The notes below the pieces were generated by a model. That model was not told the DNA's origin. It did not search any database and worked only from the letters and a program-made list of their open reading frames with translations. A DNA stretch of 53,288 nt, from NCBI GenBank assembly GCA_036378735.1, contig DASUVX010000052.1, positions 1-53,288 on the forward strand, written 5' to 3'. A program made the translations under genes and the position numbers. Below, one piece after another: positions 16,895 to 25,682 of this stretch. Source of the DNA: GCA-003244245 sp036378735. GTDB taxonomy: Bacteria > Actinomycetota > Actinomycetes > Mycobacteriales > Pseudonocardiaceae. Positions within the stretch are counted from its first letter, which is position 1. The number at the start of each line of letters is the position of its first letter.

Positions 16895-18795
16895 CCGGCG
16901 GCCGCCAGCGGGTTGGGCACAGCCACCCACTGTGGGGTATGGGGATCGCCCGACAGGTGCACCCGCAGCATGGACTTGGCGGGCAGCGTGGGACCGAACA
17001 GGGCAGCCTCGTCACGGCCGGCTTGGGCCGCGATGGCGGGATCTGCGGTCAGGGTGGCATAAGCCGAACGGCAACACCGGGCAACCAGCCGCCATAACCG
17101 GTCGGGTTCGGTCTGGCCAACCCTGGCAAGGGTGGCCACGAGCTGGCCGAGGTTGGTGTCGAGTAGAGGGAAGAACAACGCGGCCCGAAGTTGGTCCTCG
17201 TCATCGGTGCGCAGAGAGCCGGTCAACCCCGGGGGACGTATGCCACTGCGGGTCAGCCGTGCCGGGCTGACCCGGACGCTGCCGAAATCCCGGTAAAGCA
17301 GGCGCGTCGGCCGACCATTGCGTAACACCAAGACGGCGTTTTGCCCGTGTGGCTCCAGCGCGATCCCCCAGCGGGACAGCAACGCGAACAGCGTTGGCAG
17401 CGCGCAATCGCAGAAGCGGGCGAGGAAGTGCATCGCTGCCTCTGCACTGGGACAACGGTGCACGGATGCCAGCTCGTCGAGCGCCTCGGCAAGCACCGGC
17501 CGGCCGGTCAGTGGCGAGCGGGCCGCCAGCGCGGCCACCGGAAGCGCCAACTCGCCATCGCCGGCATACCGCTCCGGGGACTCCCGGATGATCGCGGCCA
17601 GGCTGGCCGCGGCCTCAGCCGGTTCGCCCGGACGTGGCCGGTAGCTGCCGCCGGCCAGCTCGGTAAGGCCTACCAACCGCCCGCCGAAGGCGCGCTCACG
17701 CCGGCAGACCTGCGCCAGCAGGGCCGACATGATCGGGCCATTGTGCACTGTCGACGGCGAGACGATGCGGGTCGCGGTGGTGAGCCGGACATCGACCGAG
17801 GTCTTGAGATGGGCGGCTCGCCGGTCGGCCGCCGGCGCGAGGGTTCGCAGCGACAGCAACGGGTGCGCGACGATGCCCGCGTACGGGATGGCGATGATCC
17901 GCCCGCAGGTGAGCGCGTCGGCGTAGCGGTCTTGCACAGCCCGGTGCAGCTGCCAAGGGTGCACCGGAAGCAACTCGTAATCGGCAGGGTCGCGCCCGAT
18001 ACCGCGCAGATACACGGCGGCGGCGTCAGCGGCTTCCGGGTGCCAGTGGCGCAGCTCGGCGGTCATGTTCCGCTGCGCGGACGGCGGCTGAGTGAACGAC
18101 GACCGGGCAATCGCAGCGATCTTGACGATAATGTCGTCCGCCCACTCCGGTGAGTAACTGAACAGCTCTTGCACGGTCATCCCGGCGCGCACCCGGGCGC
18201 ATGGATGCAGCGGATGCCCGTCGACGACGGTCCGCTCGAACAGCGCAAGCGGGCTGAACGCCGGATTGGCGGCGGCCTGGCGGGCCGCCCAGCGCAGCGC
18301 GTTGCGCTCCGGGGTTGCGGCGCTGGCGAGCCGGGCACGCCGCCATGACTCCCCGACGAGAGCGAGCGCATGGTTGGCGATGCTGTCGGCCAACTCAGCA
18401 GCCAGATGGCCCCATCGGTCGGCATCCGCGTGGCTGCGGCACGCTGGGGCTCGGGCTGCCACCACCGACTTCAGCAGTGTGACCGGATGGTCGATGAGTT
18501 GCGGGACTGGCGCCTGGATGGTGACCGTTAGGTCCGTGGAGTGCGCGGCGAACGGATCCGTGATGGCCGGCGGCGCGGACAGCCGGGTGCCGTCGGGCAG
18601 CAGGATCCCTGCGCGACCATTGCTTGCCAACGGGACAAGCCCATCGATGCGCTCCCGCGACAGCGCCACCCACAACTTGCCCAGCGCCACCGCCCGGGCT
18701 TGCCGTACCGCCGCGGGGTAGCCGGCCGCAAGCTGCGGATAGGCACTGCGCAGCGCCGCGAGCGCGGCCTGTTCCGCCCCCGTGCCAGCGCCCAC
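16891..18795 (-). CDS. NIS siderophore synthetase (IucA/IucC family), first in operon
   Basis: First gene of the siderophore operon, 634 residues from the GTG at 18795. Motifs are GHPLHPCARVRAGM (193-206), LPVHPWQL (277-284), KTSVDVRLTTATRIVSPSTV followed by HNGP (331-354), EPHGQN (481-486), RLLYRDFGSVRVSP and a C-terminal GPTLPAKSMLRVHL. These are the ATP-binding and carboxylate-binding elements of AcsD/IucA-type enzymes. The lysine usually found in the HPxxK motif is arginine here, as in the sister gene. The start lies 58 bases after rarA on the same strand; this gap shows no IdeR box, so expression may depend on read-through from rarA or an unrecognised promoter. The two synthetases are clearly divergent paralogues. 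Confidence 0.91.
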   Translation of the reverse strand: MGAGTGAEQAALAALRSAYPQLAAGYPAAVRQARAVALGKLWVALSRERIDGLVPLASNGRAGILLPDGTRLSAPPAITDPFAAHSTDLTVTIQAPVPQLIDHPVTLLKSVVAARAPACRSHADADRWGHLAAELADSIANHALALVGESWRRARLASAATPERNALRWAARQAAANPAFSPLALFERTVVDGHPLHPCARVRAGMTVQELFSYSPEWADDIIVKIAAIARSSFTQPPSAQRNMTAELRHWHPEAADAAAVYLRGIGRDPADYELLPVHPWQLHRAVQDRYADALTCGRIIAIPYAGIVAHPLLSLRTLAPAADRRAAHLKTSVDVRLTTATRIVSPSTVHNGPIMSALLAQVCRRERAFGGRLVGLTELAGGSYRPRPGEPAEAAASLAAIIRESPERYAGDGELALPVAALAARSPLTGRPVLAEALDELASVHRCPSAEAAMHFLARFCDCALPTLFALLSRWGIALEPHGQNAVLVLRNGRPTRLLYRDFGSVRVSPARLTRSGIRPPGLTGSLRTDDEDQLRAALFFPLLDTNLGQLVATLARVGQTEPDRLWRLVARCCRSAYATLTADPAIAAQAGRDEAALFGPTLPAKSMLRVHLSGDPHTPQWVAVPNPLAAAG

Positions 18796-18853
18796 GTCCC
18801 CATCCTGGCGGCTGTGTGCGTGCTGGGTCCAGATTGCAGTAACCAGCGGCCGA

Positions 18854-20257
18854 TTAGTGCAATCTGTTCCCGGAAACCGGCTCAGTGCCGCGGATGATAC
18901 GGCGCAGCTTGGGTAGGCGGCCGGCGATCGGCGCTTCCGCGCCGCGGCCGCTGGGCTGGTAATAGTCGCGCCCTACCAGCTCGTCCGGCGGGTACTGCTG
19001 GGCCAGCACGCCCTCGGGTGCGTCGTGCGGGTAGCGGTAGCCCTGCGCGTGTCCAAGCCGGGCGGAGCCCGCGTAGTGCCCGTCGCGAAGATGCGCCGGA
19101 ACCGGCCCGGTCGCGCCGGCCCGGACGTCGGCCAGAGCCGCGTCGATCGCGGTGATCACGGCGTTGGATTTGGGTGCGGTGGCCAGGTGCACGGTGGCCT
19201 GGGCCAGCGCCAGGCGGCCTTCGGGCATCCCGACGAACTGCACCGCGTGGGCGGCGGCTACCGCCGTGTGCAGCGCCGTCGGGTCCGCCATCCCGATGTC
19301 CTCGCTGGCGTGCACCACCAACCGGCGAGCGATGAACCGGGGATCCTCACCGGCCTCCACCATCCGTGCCAGGTAGTGCAATGCGGCGTCCACATCAGAT
19401 CCGCGGATGGCTTTGATGAACGCGCTGATCACGTCGTAGTGCTGATCCCCAGCCCGGTCGTAACGCACCGCCGCCCGGTCCACCACCGACTCGACGCACG
19501 CCAGGTTCACCTTGGAGCCACCCGCTGAGCTCACCGCCTCGGCGGCGGTTTCCAGCGCGGTCAGCGCGCGCCGGGCGTCCCCCGCGGCCAGCCGGACCAG
19601 ATGGTCCTCTGCGGGGGGCTCCAGGGTGATCGACCCGCCGAGGCCGCGGGAATCGGCCAGCGCTCGCCGAAGCACGGTCCGCACGTCGTCATCGGACAAC
19701 GGGTGCAGCTGCAGCACCAGCGATCGGGACAGCAGCGGTGACACCACGGAAAAGAACGGGTTTTCGGTGGTCGCGGCGACCAGCAGGATGACCCGGTCCT
19801 CGACCGCCCCGAGCAACGCGTCCTGCTGAGTGCGGGAGAAGCGATGCACCTCGTCGATGAACAGCACGGTGGCGTCCCCGCCTTCGCGACCCAGGCGCCG
19901 ACGGGCCGCGTCGATCACCGCGCGGACCTCCTTGACGCCGGCCGACAGTGCCGACAACGCCTCGAAACGGCGACCGGTCACCTGCGACACCAGCCGAGCC
20001 AGCGTGGTCTTCCCGGTGCCCGGCGGCCCGTACAGGATCACCGACGCGGCCGCGCCGCCTTCGACCAACCTGCGCAGCGGGCTGCCAGGCGCCAGCAAGT
20101 GGACCTGCCCGACGACTTCGTCCAGCGTGATCGGCCGCATCCGGACCGCCAGCGGCGCCGAGGCGGACAGCCGCTGCTCCGCGAGCTGCTCGGCGTGCGC
20201 AGCGAACAGCCCCTCGCTGAACAGCGCCTCATCCCCGTCCAACCCATTACCCGACAC
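18854..20257 (-). CDS. rarA: replication-associated recombination protein RarA (MgsA)
   Basis: Clamp-loader-like AAA+ ATPase acting at stalled replication forks, 467 residues. Visible elements are VRMRPITLDEVVGQVHLL, Walker A LYGPPGTGKTTLA, Walker B VLFIDEVHRF, sensor 1 VAATTENPFF, sensor 2 GDARRALTALE, and the C-terminal RarA domain with DPRFIARRLVVHASEDIG and YRYPHDAPEGVLAQQY. The ATG at 20257 has a good match to the family N terminus. It is the gene directly upstream of the siderophore operon and on the same strand. Confidence 0.96.
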   Translation of the reverse strand: MSGNGLDGDEALFSEGLFAAHAEQLAEQRLSASAPLAVRMRPITLDEVVGQVHLLAPGSPLRRLVEGGAAASVILYGPPGTGKTTLARLVSQVTGRRFEALSALSAGVKEVRAVIDAARRRLGREGGDATVLFIDEVHRFSRTQQDALLGAVEDRVILLVAATTENPFFSVVSPLLSRSLVLQLHPLSDDDVRTVLRRALADSRGLGGSITLEPPAEDHLVRLAAGDARRALTALETAAEAVSSAGGSKVNLACVESVVDRAAVRYDRAGDQHYDVISAFIKAIRGSDVDAALHYLARMVEAGEDPRFIARRLVVHASEDIGMADPTALHTAVAAAHAVQFVGMPEGRLALAQATVHLATAPKSNAVITAIDAALADVRAGATGPVPAHLRDGHYAGSARLGHAQGYRYPHDAPEGVLAQQYPPDELVGRDYYQPSGRGAEAPIAGRLPKLRRIIRGTEPVSGNRLH

Positions 20258-20319
20258 ACCGCGACGGTACCGCCGCGGACCGACCGATCAGATCCCGCAG
20301 CACCAGCCCGGCGTCAGCT

Positions 20320-21258
20320 TCAGCCCTGCACCAGCGGGCGGCGCAGGTTACGGTCATCACGCCGGGTGCGCAGCATCAGTACCAGCACTCCCGCGAGGGT
20401 GATGCCGACCAGATTCACCAGCAGCTGCAGCGTGGACTCCAGCGCCGTCCGCCAGGCTCCAGTAGTCATCGCGACGACCGCGAACGCCGCCGCGGGCACT
20501 GTGGTCACCGAAATGAACACTCCGATGAGCACGGCCGAGCGCGCCGAGGTGAGGCTGAGCATTCCGGCTGCCCCGGCGAGCAGTGCCAGGATCAGGGAGA
20601 ACGGCCCCACCTGGTAGATGAAATCGACCTGCTTGAGCGAGCTGACGACGCCCACATCGATCAGCCCGATCCATTCCCCCAGCAGCGCGCCCGCCGCCGC
20701 GATCACCATGGCGAGCGGGAATCCCACCCCCAACGCCAGCGCCGCCCGGCGGATCAGATCTCCCCGGCGCAGCACGAGACCGACCGCGAGCGCCGCCAGC
20801 GGTGCGAACTCCGGGCCGACGACCATGGCGCCCACCACGGTGATCGGTGAATCGGTGACCACACCGACCACCGCGATGAGGCAGGCCAAGGTGAGGAAGG
20901 CCAGGAAGGTCAGCGTCAGCTGGGAATCGCCTCCGGTGCGCGCGATGAGTTCGTCCCACACCACCGCGTCGGCGGGATCCCCGGGTGCGGCGACCGCGGC
21001 GGCGTCCGCCGCGTCGGAGAGCACGGTGTCCAGGGATCCGAGGGTGACTCCGCCGACATGGTCGATGCCGAGTGCACACAGGTCGGCCAGCACCCCGTCG
21101 GCGGCCTCCCGGACCACATCGGCCTGCACCAGGTCACCGGGCGGATCGACCGCGGCGCCGCGCAGGACGGTCAAATGAACCGTGCCGGGGTCGTTGCGCA
21201 ATGTGGCGAGCACCGCGCCGGTCACCTCCGCCGGGCAGGTGATACGCAGGTGCAGCAA
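20320..21258 (-). CDS. DUF389-family membrane protein
   Basis: Integral membrane protein of the DUF389 (TIGR00341-like) family, 312 residues from a TTG at 21258 (MLHLRITCPAEVTGAV), four bases after the aspS stop. A soluble N-terminal domain of about 125 residues (HLTVLRGAAVDPPGDLVQAD) precedes about six membrane segments, with the family block VTDSPITVVGAMVVGPEFAP and the segment LTSARSAVLIGVFISVTTVP. The function of the family is not established. An in-frame ATG 48 bases upstream lies inside aspS and would add Arg/Pro-rich residues, so the TTG is preferred. Confidence 0.82.
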   Translation of the reverse strand: MLHLRITCPAEVTGAVLATLRNDPGTVHLTVLRGAAVDPPGDLVQADVVREAADGVLADLCALGIDHVGGVTLGSLDTVLSDAADAAAVAAPGDPADAVVWDELIARTGGDSQLTLTFLAFLTLACLIAVVGVVTDSPITVVGAMVVGPEFAPLAALAVGLVLRRGDLIRRAALALGVGFPLAMVIAAAGALLGEWIGLIDVGVVSSLKQVDFIYQVGPFSLILALLAGAAGMLSLTSARSAVLIGVFISVTTVPAAAFAVVAMTTGAWRTALESTLQLLVNLVGITLAGVLVLMLRTRRDDRNLRRPLVQG

Positions 21259-21262
21259 CGTG

Positions 21263-23032
21263 CTAGCCCTTCGCGGTGGGCTTCGCGTCCACCCCGGCCT
21301 CGGCACGTTGCTCGGCAGTGATCGGGGCCGGTGCGCCGGTGAGCGGGTCCAGACCGCCGCCGGATTTCGGGAACGCGATCACGTCGCGCAGTGAATCTGC
21401 CCCGGCGAGCAGCATGCAGATCCGGTCCCACCCGAAGGCGATCCCGCCGTGCGGCGGCGGCCCGTAGCGGAACGCCTCGAGCAGGAATCCGAACTTCTCC
21501 CGCGCCTCGTCGTCGGAGATCCCCAGCACCCGGAACACCCGCTGCTGCACCTCGGGCTGGTGAATACGGATTGAACCCCCGCCGATCTCGTTGCCGTTGC
21601 AGACCAGGTCGTAGGCGTAGGCCAACGCCGATCCGGGGTCGGTTTCGAACCGGTCGATCCACTCCGGTGCCGGTGCGGTGAACGGGTGATGCACCGCAGT
21701 CCAGTTGCTGTGTCCCATCGCGACATCCCCGCTGCCCTCGACCGGCTCGAACAGCGGCGCGTCAACCACCCAGACGAACGACCAGGCCGATTCGTCGATC
21801 AGACCGCATCGCCGGCCGATCTCCACCCGGGCGGCGGCCAGTAGGGCACGGGCCTGGCGGGGATCGCCGGCGGCGAAGAACACGCAGTCGCCGACGTTGG
21901 CCCCGACCGCCTTGGCCAGGCCCTCCCGCTCGTGTTCGGCGAGGTTACGAGCTACCGGGCCGGACAGCTCACCTTCCGGGCCGATCAGCACGTAGGCCAG
22001 GCCCCGGTGGCCGCGTTGCTTCGCCCACTCCTGCCAGGCATCGAGTTGCCGACGTGACTGCGATGCCCCACCCGGCATGACGACCGCGCCCACATACGGC
22101 GCTTGGAAGACGCGGAACGGAGTGTCCAGGAAGTAGCTGGTGAGCTCGGTGAGTTCGAGCCCGAAGCGCAGGTCAGGCTTGTCGGTTCCGTAGCGAGCCA
22201 TCGCATCGAGATAACTCAGTCGACTGATGGGCAACTCGATCTGGTGCCCAGCCAGCTTCGACCACAGTGCGGCGATCACTTTCTCACCCAGCGAGATCAC
22301 GTCGTCCTGCTCGACGAAGCTCATCTCGATGTCGAGCTGGGTGAACTCGGGCTGGCGATCGGCGCGGAAGTCCTCGTCCCGGTAGCAGCGCGCGATTTGG
22401 TAGTAACGCTCGGTGCCGGCGACCATCAGCAGCTGCTTGAACAGCTGGGGCGACTGCGGCAGGGCGTACCAGCAGCCGGGCACAAGCCGCGCCGGCACCA
22501 GGAAGTCGCGCGCGCCCTCCGGGGTGGACCGGGTCAGGGTCGGGGTCTCCACCTCGACGAAGCGCTCTTCGTGCAGCACCGTGCGCGCGATCCGGTTGGC
22601 CTCGCTGCGCAGCCGCAACGCCGCCGCCTGGGTGGGACGGCGCAGATCAAGGTAGCGGTGCCGCAGCCGTACCTCCTCGCCGACTTCCAGGTGCTCGTCG
22701 AGCGGAAACGGCAACGGCGCCGATTCACTGAGCACCGTCAGTTCCTCGGCAGTGACCTCGATCTCCCCGGTGGGGATGTCCGGGTTCTCGTTGCCTTTCG
22801 GGCGGACCGCTACGGTGCCGGTGACCTGGAGGCAGAACTCAGCGCGCAGCCGGTGGGCCCGCTGCGCCATGTCGCCCTCGCGGAACACCACCTGCGTCAC
22901 TCCGGAGGAATCTCGTAGATCGATGAAGATCACGCCACCGTGGTCGCGGCGCCGGGCGACCCAGCCGGCGAGGGTGAGGGTCTGCCCTGCGTGCTCGGCG
23001 CGCAACGTGCCGGCAGGGTGGGTGCGCATCAC
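21263..23032 (-). CDS. aspS: aspartyl-tRNA synthetase
   Basis: Class II synthetase that charges tRNA-Asp (and in mycobacteria probably also tRNA-Asn, non-discriminating). The 589 residues contain the OB-fold anticodon domain (TLAGWVARRRDHGGVIFIDL), motif 2 with QSPQLFKQLLMV and RYYQIARCYRDEDFRADRQPE, the bacterial GAD insertion and motif 3 GIAFGWDRICMLLAG. GTG at 23032 and ATG at 23029 are adjacent alternatives; GAGGAG lies nine bases before the GTG. The next gene downstream begins four bases after its stop. Confidence 0.97.
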   Translation of the reverse strand: MMRTHPAGTLRAEHAGQTLTLAGWVARRRDHGGVIFIDLRDSSGVTQVVFREGDMAQRAHRLRAEFCLQVTGTVAVRPKGNENPDIPTGEIEVTAEELTVLSESAPLPFPLDEHLEVGEEVRLRHRYLDLRRPTQAAALRLRSEANRIARTVLHEERFVEVETPTLTRSTPEGARDFLVPARLVPGCWYALPQSPQLFKQLLMVAGTERYYQIARCYRDEDFRADRQPEFTQLDIEMSFVEQDDVISLGEKVIAALWSKLAGHQIELPISRLSYLDAMARYGTDKPDLRFGLELTELTSYFLDTPFRVFQAPYVGAVVMPGGASQSRRQLDAWQEWAKQRGHRGLAYVLIGPEGELSGPVARNLAEHEREGLAKAVGANVGDCVFFAAGDPRQARALLAAARVEIGRRCGLIDESAWSFVWVVDAPLFEPVEGSGDVAMGHSNWTAVHHPFTAPAPEWIDRFETDPGSALAYAYDLVCNGNEIGGGSIRIHQPEVQQRVFRVLGISDDEAREKFGFLLEAFRYGPPPHGGIAFGWDRICMLLAGADSLRDVIAFPKSGGGLDPLTGAPAPITAEQRAEAGVDAKPTAKG

Positions 23033-23136
23033 GGGGTGGGGCTCCTCGATCTTCGGCGACTCGATCTTCGGCGACGGACTCCAACCCTGCTGAGGCTAGC
23101 CGCGCCGCAAACAGCGCCGCCCGCTGCGCCCCCTTG

Positions 23137-24225
23137 TCACAGCAAGGTGAGCTGCTCCGCTCCCGCAGTGGTCCGCCCGGGTGACACCCTAGCCGAGGCA
23201 CCGGCCAACGTAGGCCCGGCCCGCGGCGTGGTGCGCCGGACCGGCCGCCGACGTGCCTGACTGGGCGCCAGGCTTCCGACACCGTAACGCTGAGCCAGCT
23301 CGGCTACCTGGGCGCAGACACTGCGTTGATAGGCCTTGGGTGCGTAGGCACCGCGCCCGTACAACTCGTGATAGCGAGGCACCAGCTCCGGATGCTCACG
23401 TTGCAGCCAGGCGAAATACCACTCCCGCGCCCCCGGGCGCAGATGGAGCACGAGCGGGGTGACGCGGCGAGCGCCGGCCTCGGCGATGGCGCGCACCGTC
23501 GTCTCCAGCTGGCTGGGCGAGTCGCTGAGGTACGGCAGGATCGGCGCCATCAACACTCCGCACCCGATGCCCGCATCGGTGAGGGCCCGACACACTCCGA
23601 GCCGGGCGCGCGGCGCTGGCGTGCCGGGTTCGACCTGCCGCCACAACGTTTGGTCGGTGCACCCCACCGAGACGTTGAGCGAGACGTCGGTGACTTCCGC
23701 GGCTTCGCGCAGCAGATCGAGATCGCGCAGCACGAGGGTGCCCTTGGTGAGGATCGAAAACGGGTTCCGTGCATCGCGGAGTGCCTCGAGAATGCCGGGC
23801 ATCAGGCGGTACCGCCCCTCGACCCGCTGGTAGGGGTCGACATTGGTGCCCATCGCGATGTGAGCTCCCGCCCAACGCGGGGACGCAAGATCCTTGCGTA
23901 CCAGCTCCGGAGCGTTGACCTTCACCACGATCTTGGAGTCGAAATCGATTCCGGCGTCAAGATCGAGATACTCGTGCGTACGTCGCGCAAAGCAATAAAC
24001 ACACGCATGGCTGCAGCCCCGGTAGGGGTTGACGGTCCACTCAAAGGGCATCCGAGAGCCGCCCGGTACCTTGTTGACGACCGAACGGGCCCGCACCTCG
24101 TAGAACGTCATCCCGCGGAACTCCGGGGTATCGAAGGTGCGCGTGATGACGTCGCCCGCCCCGAACAACGCATCCTGGGCGGAGACAGCGGAGTTATCGG
24201 ACAGCGTCAGGTTGTCCCATCGCAT
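23137..24225 (-). CDS. Rv2578c-family radical SAM protein
   Basis: Radical SAM protein of the SplB-like group, 362 residues from the ATG at 24225 (MRWDNLTLSDNSAV). The cluster motif is CSHACVYC inside YRGCSHACVYCFARRTHEY; AIAMGTNVDPYQ-like text (HIAMGTNVDPYQRVEGRY), ILTKGTLVLRDLDLL and LNVSVGCTD are the typical core strands. The C terminus is Arg/Pro-rich. A perfect mycobacterial SOS box lies 13 bases upstream of the start, and the M. tuberculosis homologue Rv2578c is a known LexA-regulon member, so this is probably a DNA-damage gene. Its substrate is unknown; photoproduct repair is only suggested by the fold. Confidence 0.92.
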   Translation of the reverse strand: MRWDNLTLSDNSAVSAQDALFGAGDVITRTFDTPEFRGMTFYEVRARSVVNKVPGGSRMPFEWTVNPYRGCSHACVYCFARRTHEYLDLDAGIDFDSKIVVKVNAPELVRKDLASPRWAGAHIAMGTNVDPYQRVEGRYRLMPGILEALRDARNPFSILTKGTLVLRDLDLLREAAEVTDVSLNVSVGCTDQTLWRQVEPGTPAPRARLGVCRALTDAGIGCGVLMAPILPYLSDSPSQLETTVRAIAEAGARRVTPLVLHLRPGAREWYFAWLQREHPELVPRYHELYGRGAYAPKAYQRSVCAQVAELAQRYGVGSLAPSQARRRPVRRTTPRAGPTLAGASARVSPGRTTAGAEQLTLL

Positions 24226-24237
24226 CGGCCCACCGTA

Positions 24238-24253
24238 TCGAACTCTTGTTCGA
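24238..24253. promoter_or_regulatory. LexA SOS box (perfect)
   Basis: TCGAAC-TCTT-GTTCGA is an exact match to the mycobacterial LexA consensus TCGAACnnnnGTTCGA. It lies between the divergent starts of the radical SAM gene (24225, minus strand) and the YibE/F gene (24277, plus strand), so LexA could affect both, with the former the expected target. Confidence 0.92.
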
Positions 24254-24276
24254 TCCGCCAGGAGGCGTGCCCGTCG

Positions 24277-25548
24277 ATGAGTGCACTGGACAACAGGACC
24301 GGACGGCACCGCCACCGCGGTAACGGCGAAACAACCGCCGTGGCATTGCTTAGTGACGGCCACGGCCACGGGCACGGGCACGGGCCGGCGCAGCCGGCTT
24401 CGCGCCGGGTCCGGATGCTGCTGGCGGCGGCACTGATACCGATCGCGCTGGCCACCTTGATCGGCTTGTGGCTGACTTGGCCGGGTGACCCACCCCGCAG
24501 CAAGGTCGACGTCGGGTTCGGGCTGCGGCCGGTGCATGGCCAAGTGCTCGCCGCCACCTCCGCACCGTGCACCAGCGGCGGCACCGGCGCCGGCCAGGCG
24601 AAGAAATGCATCTCGCTCAACGTCTTACTCACCGACGGCGACTCACCCGGCGTGATGATCCAGCAGGTGCTGCCCGACGAACCGAGCACGCCACATTTCA
24701 CCGCCGGCGACGACATCGTGCTGGGTTACACCGGCGGAAATCCCTCCGAAGCGGAGTCGTACCAGATTCAGGATTTCCAGCGAGGCGGCTCGATGCTGTG
24801 GCTCGTCGCCCTGTTCGCCGCCGCGGTGCTGTTGCTGGGCCGGTGGAGGGGCCTGGCCTCGTTGCTCGCGCTCGGCTTCAGTTTCCTCTTGCTGGCGATT
24901 TATCTCTTCCCGGCGATCCTCACCGGCGCGAGTCCGGTGGTCGTCGGCGTGCTGGCCGCCAGCGTGATCATGTTCGGGGTGCTGTACCTGACCCACGGAT
25001 TCTCCGCGCAGACCTCCAGCGCGGTATTGGGCACAGTGTTGAGCCTCGCGCTGATCGGCGTGCTGGGTACCGCCTTTTCCGCGGCGACTCGCCTGACCGG
25101 ATTGGACGACGACACCGCCAAGCTGATCGGGGTGCTCGGCCATGGCATCGACGCCCGAGGTCTGCTGCTGGCCGGGATGGTGATCGGTGCCCTCGGCGTG
25201 CTCGACGATGTCACGGTCACCCAGACCAGTGCGGTATGGGAGCTACGCCGGGCCAATCCCGAACTCGGAATCCGGGCGCTCTACACCTCCGCCTTGCGGA
25301 TCGGCCGGGACCATATCTCCTCAGCGGTAAACACCTTGGCACTGGCCTACACCGGTGCCGCGTTACCGGTTCTGCTGATCTTCGCACTGTCCGGGCAGGG
25401 TTTCGGCACCATGGTCACCACCCAGGACATCGCTCAGGAAGTGGTGCGCACCCTGGTCGGCAGCATCGGACTGGTCGCCGCCGTTCCGCTCACCACAGCC
25501 ATCGCCGCGCTGGTCGCCCACCACGACGACATCGAGCCCGCTGAGTAG
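24277..25548 (+). CDS. YibE/F-family membrane protein
   Basis: Polytopic membrane protein of 423 residues. The start at 24277 (MSALDNRTGRHRH) has AGGAGG upstream. A His-rich stretch, GHGHGHGHG at about residues 28-36, precedes a first membrane helix and an extracytoplasmic domain of about 100 residues with two cysteines; then about seven membrane segments with the YibE/F hallmarks LYLTHGFSAQTSSAVLG, GALGVLDDVTVTQ and SGQGFGTMVTTQDIAQEV. The open frame extends nearly one kilobase upstream, but that part is antisense to the radical SAM gene. The family function is unknown; the His tract suggests metal contact. Confidence 0.88.
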   Translation: MSALDNRTGRHRHRGNGETTAVALLSDGHGHGHGHGPAQPASRRVRMLLAAALIPIALATLIGLWLTWPGDPPRSKVDVGFGLRPVHGQVLAATSAPCTSGGTGAGQAKKCISLNVLLTDGDSPGVMIQQVLPDEPSTPHFTAGDDIVLGYTGGNPSEAESYQIQDFQRGGSMLWLVALFAAAVLLLGRWRGLASLLALGFSFLLLAIYLFPAILTGASPVVVGVLAASVIMFGVLYLTHGFSAQTSSAVLGTVLSLALIGVLGTAFSAATRLTGLDDDTAKLIGVLGHGIDARGLLLAGMVIGALGVLDDVTVTQTSAVWELRRANPELGIRALYTSALRIGRDHISSAVNTLALAYTGAALPVLLIFALSGQGFGTMVTTQDIAQEVVRTLVGSIGLVAAVPLTTAIAALVAHHDDIEPAE

Positions 25549-25682
25549 TGGGTTGGTCGATGAGTGTGGCTGCACGAACAGGTGTCGGTCATGAGATCGG
25601 CCACGACTTTGCTCGACGCACCACAAGCCACGTTGGTGGTCGTTGGCGACGGCTCCGGGACGGGTTGGTAGGCCTTGAAGGG

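Noticed and set aside
23326..24276. An extended N terminus of the YibE/F gene starting near 23326
   Set aside because: The extension is wholly antisense to the radical SAM gene; the ATG at 24277 has AGGAGG upstream and begins a sensible membrane protein.
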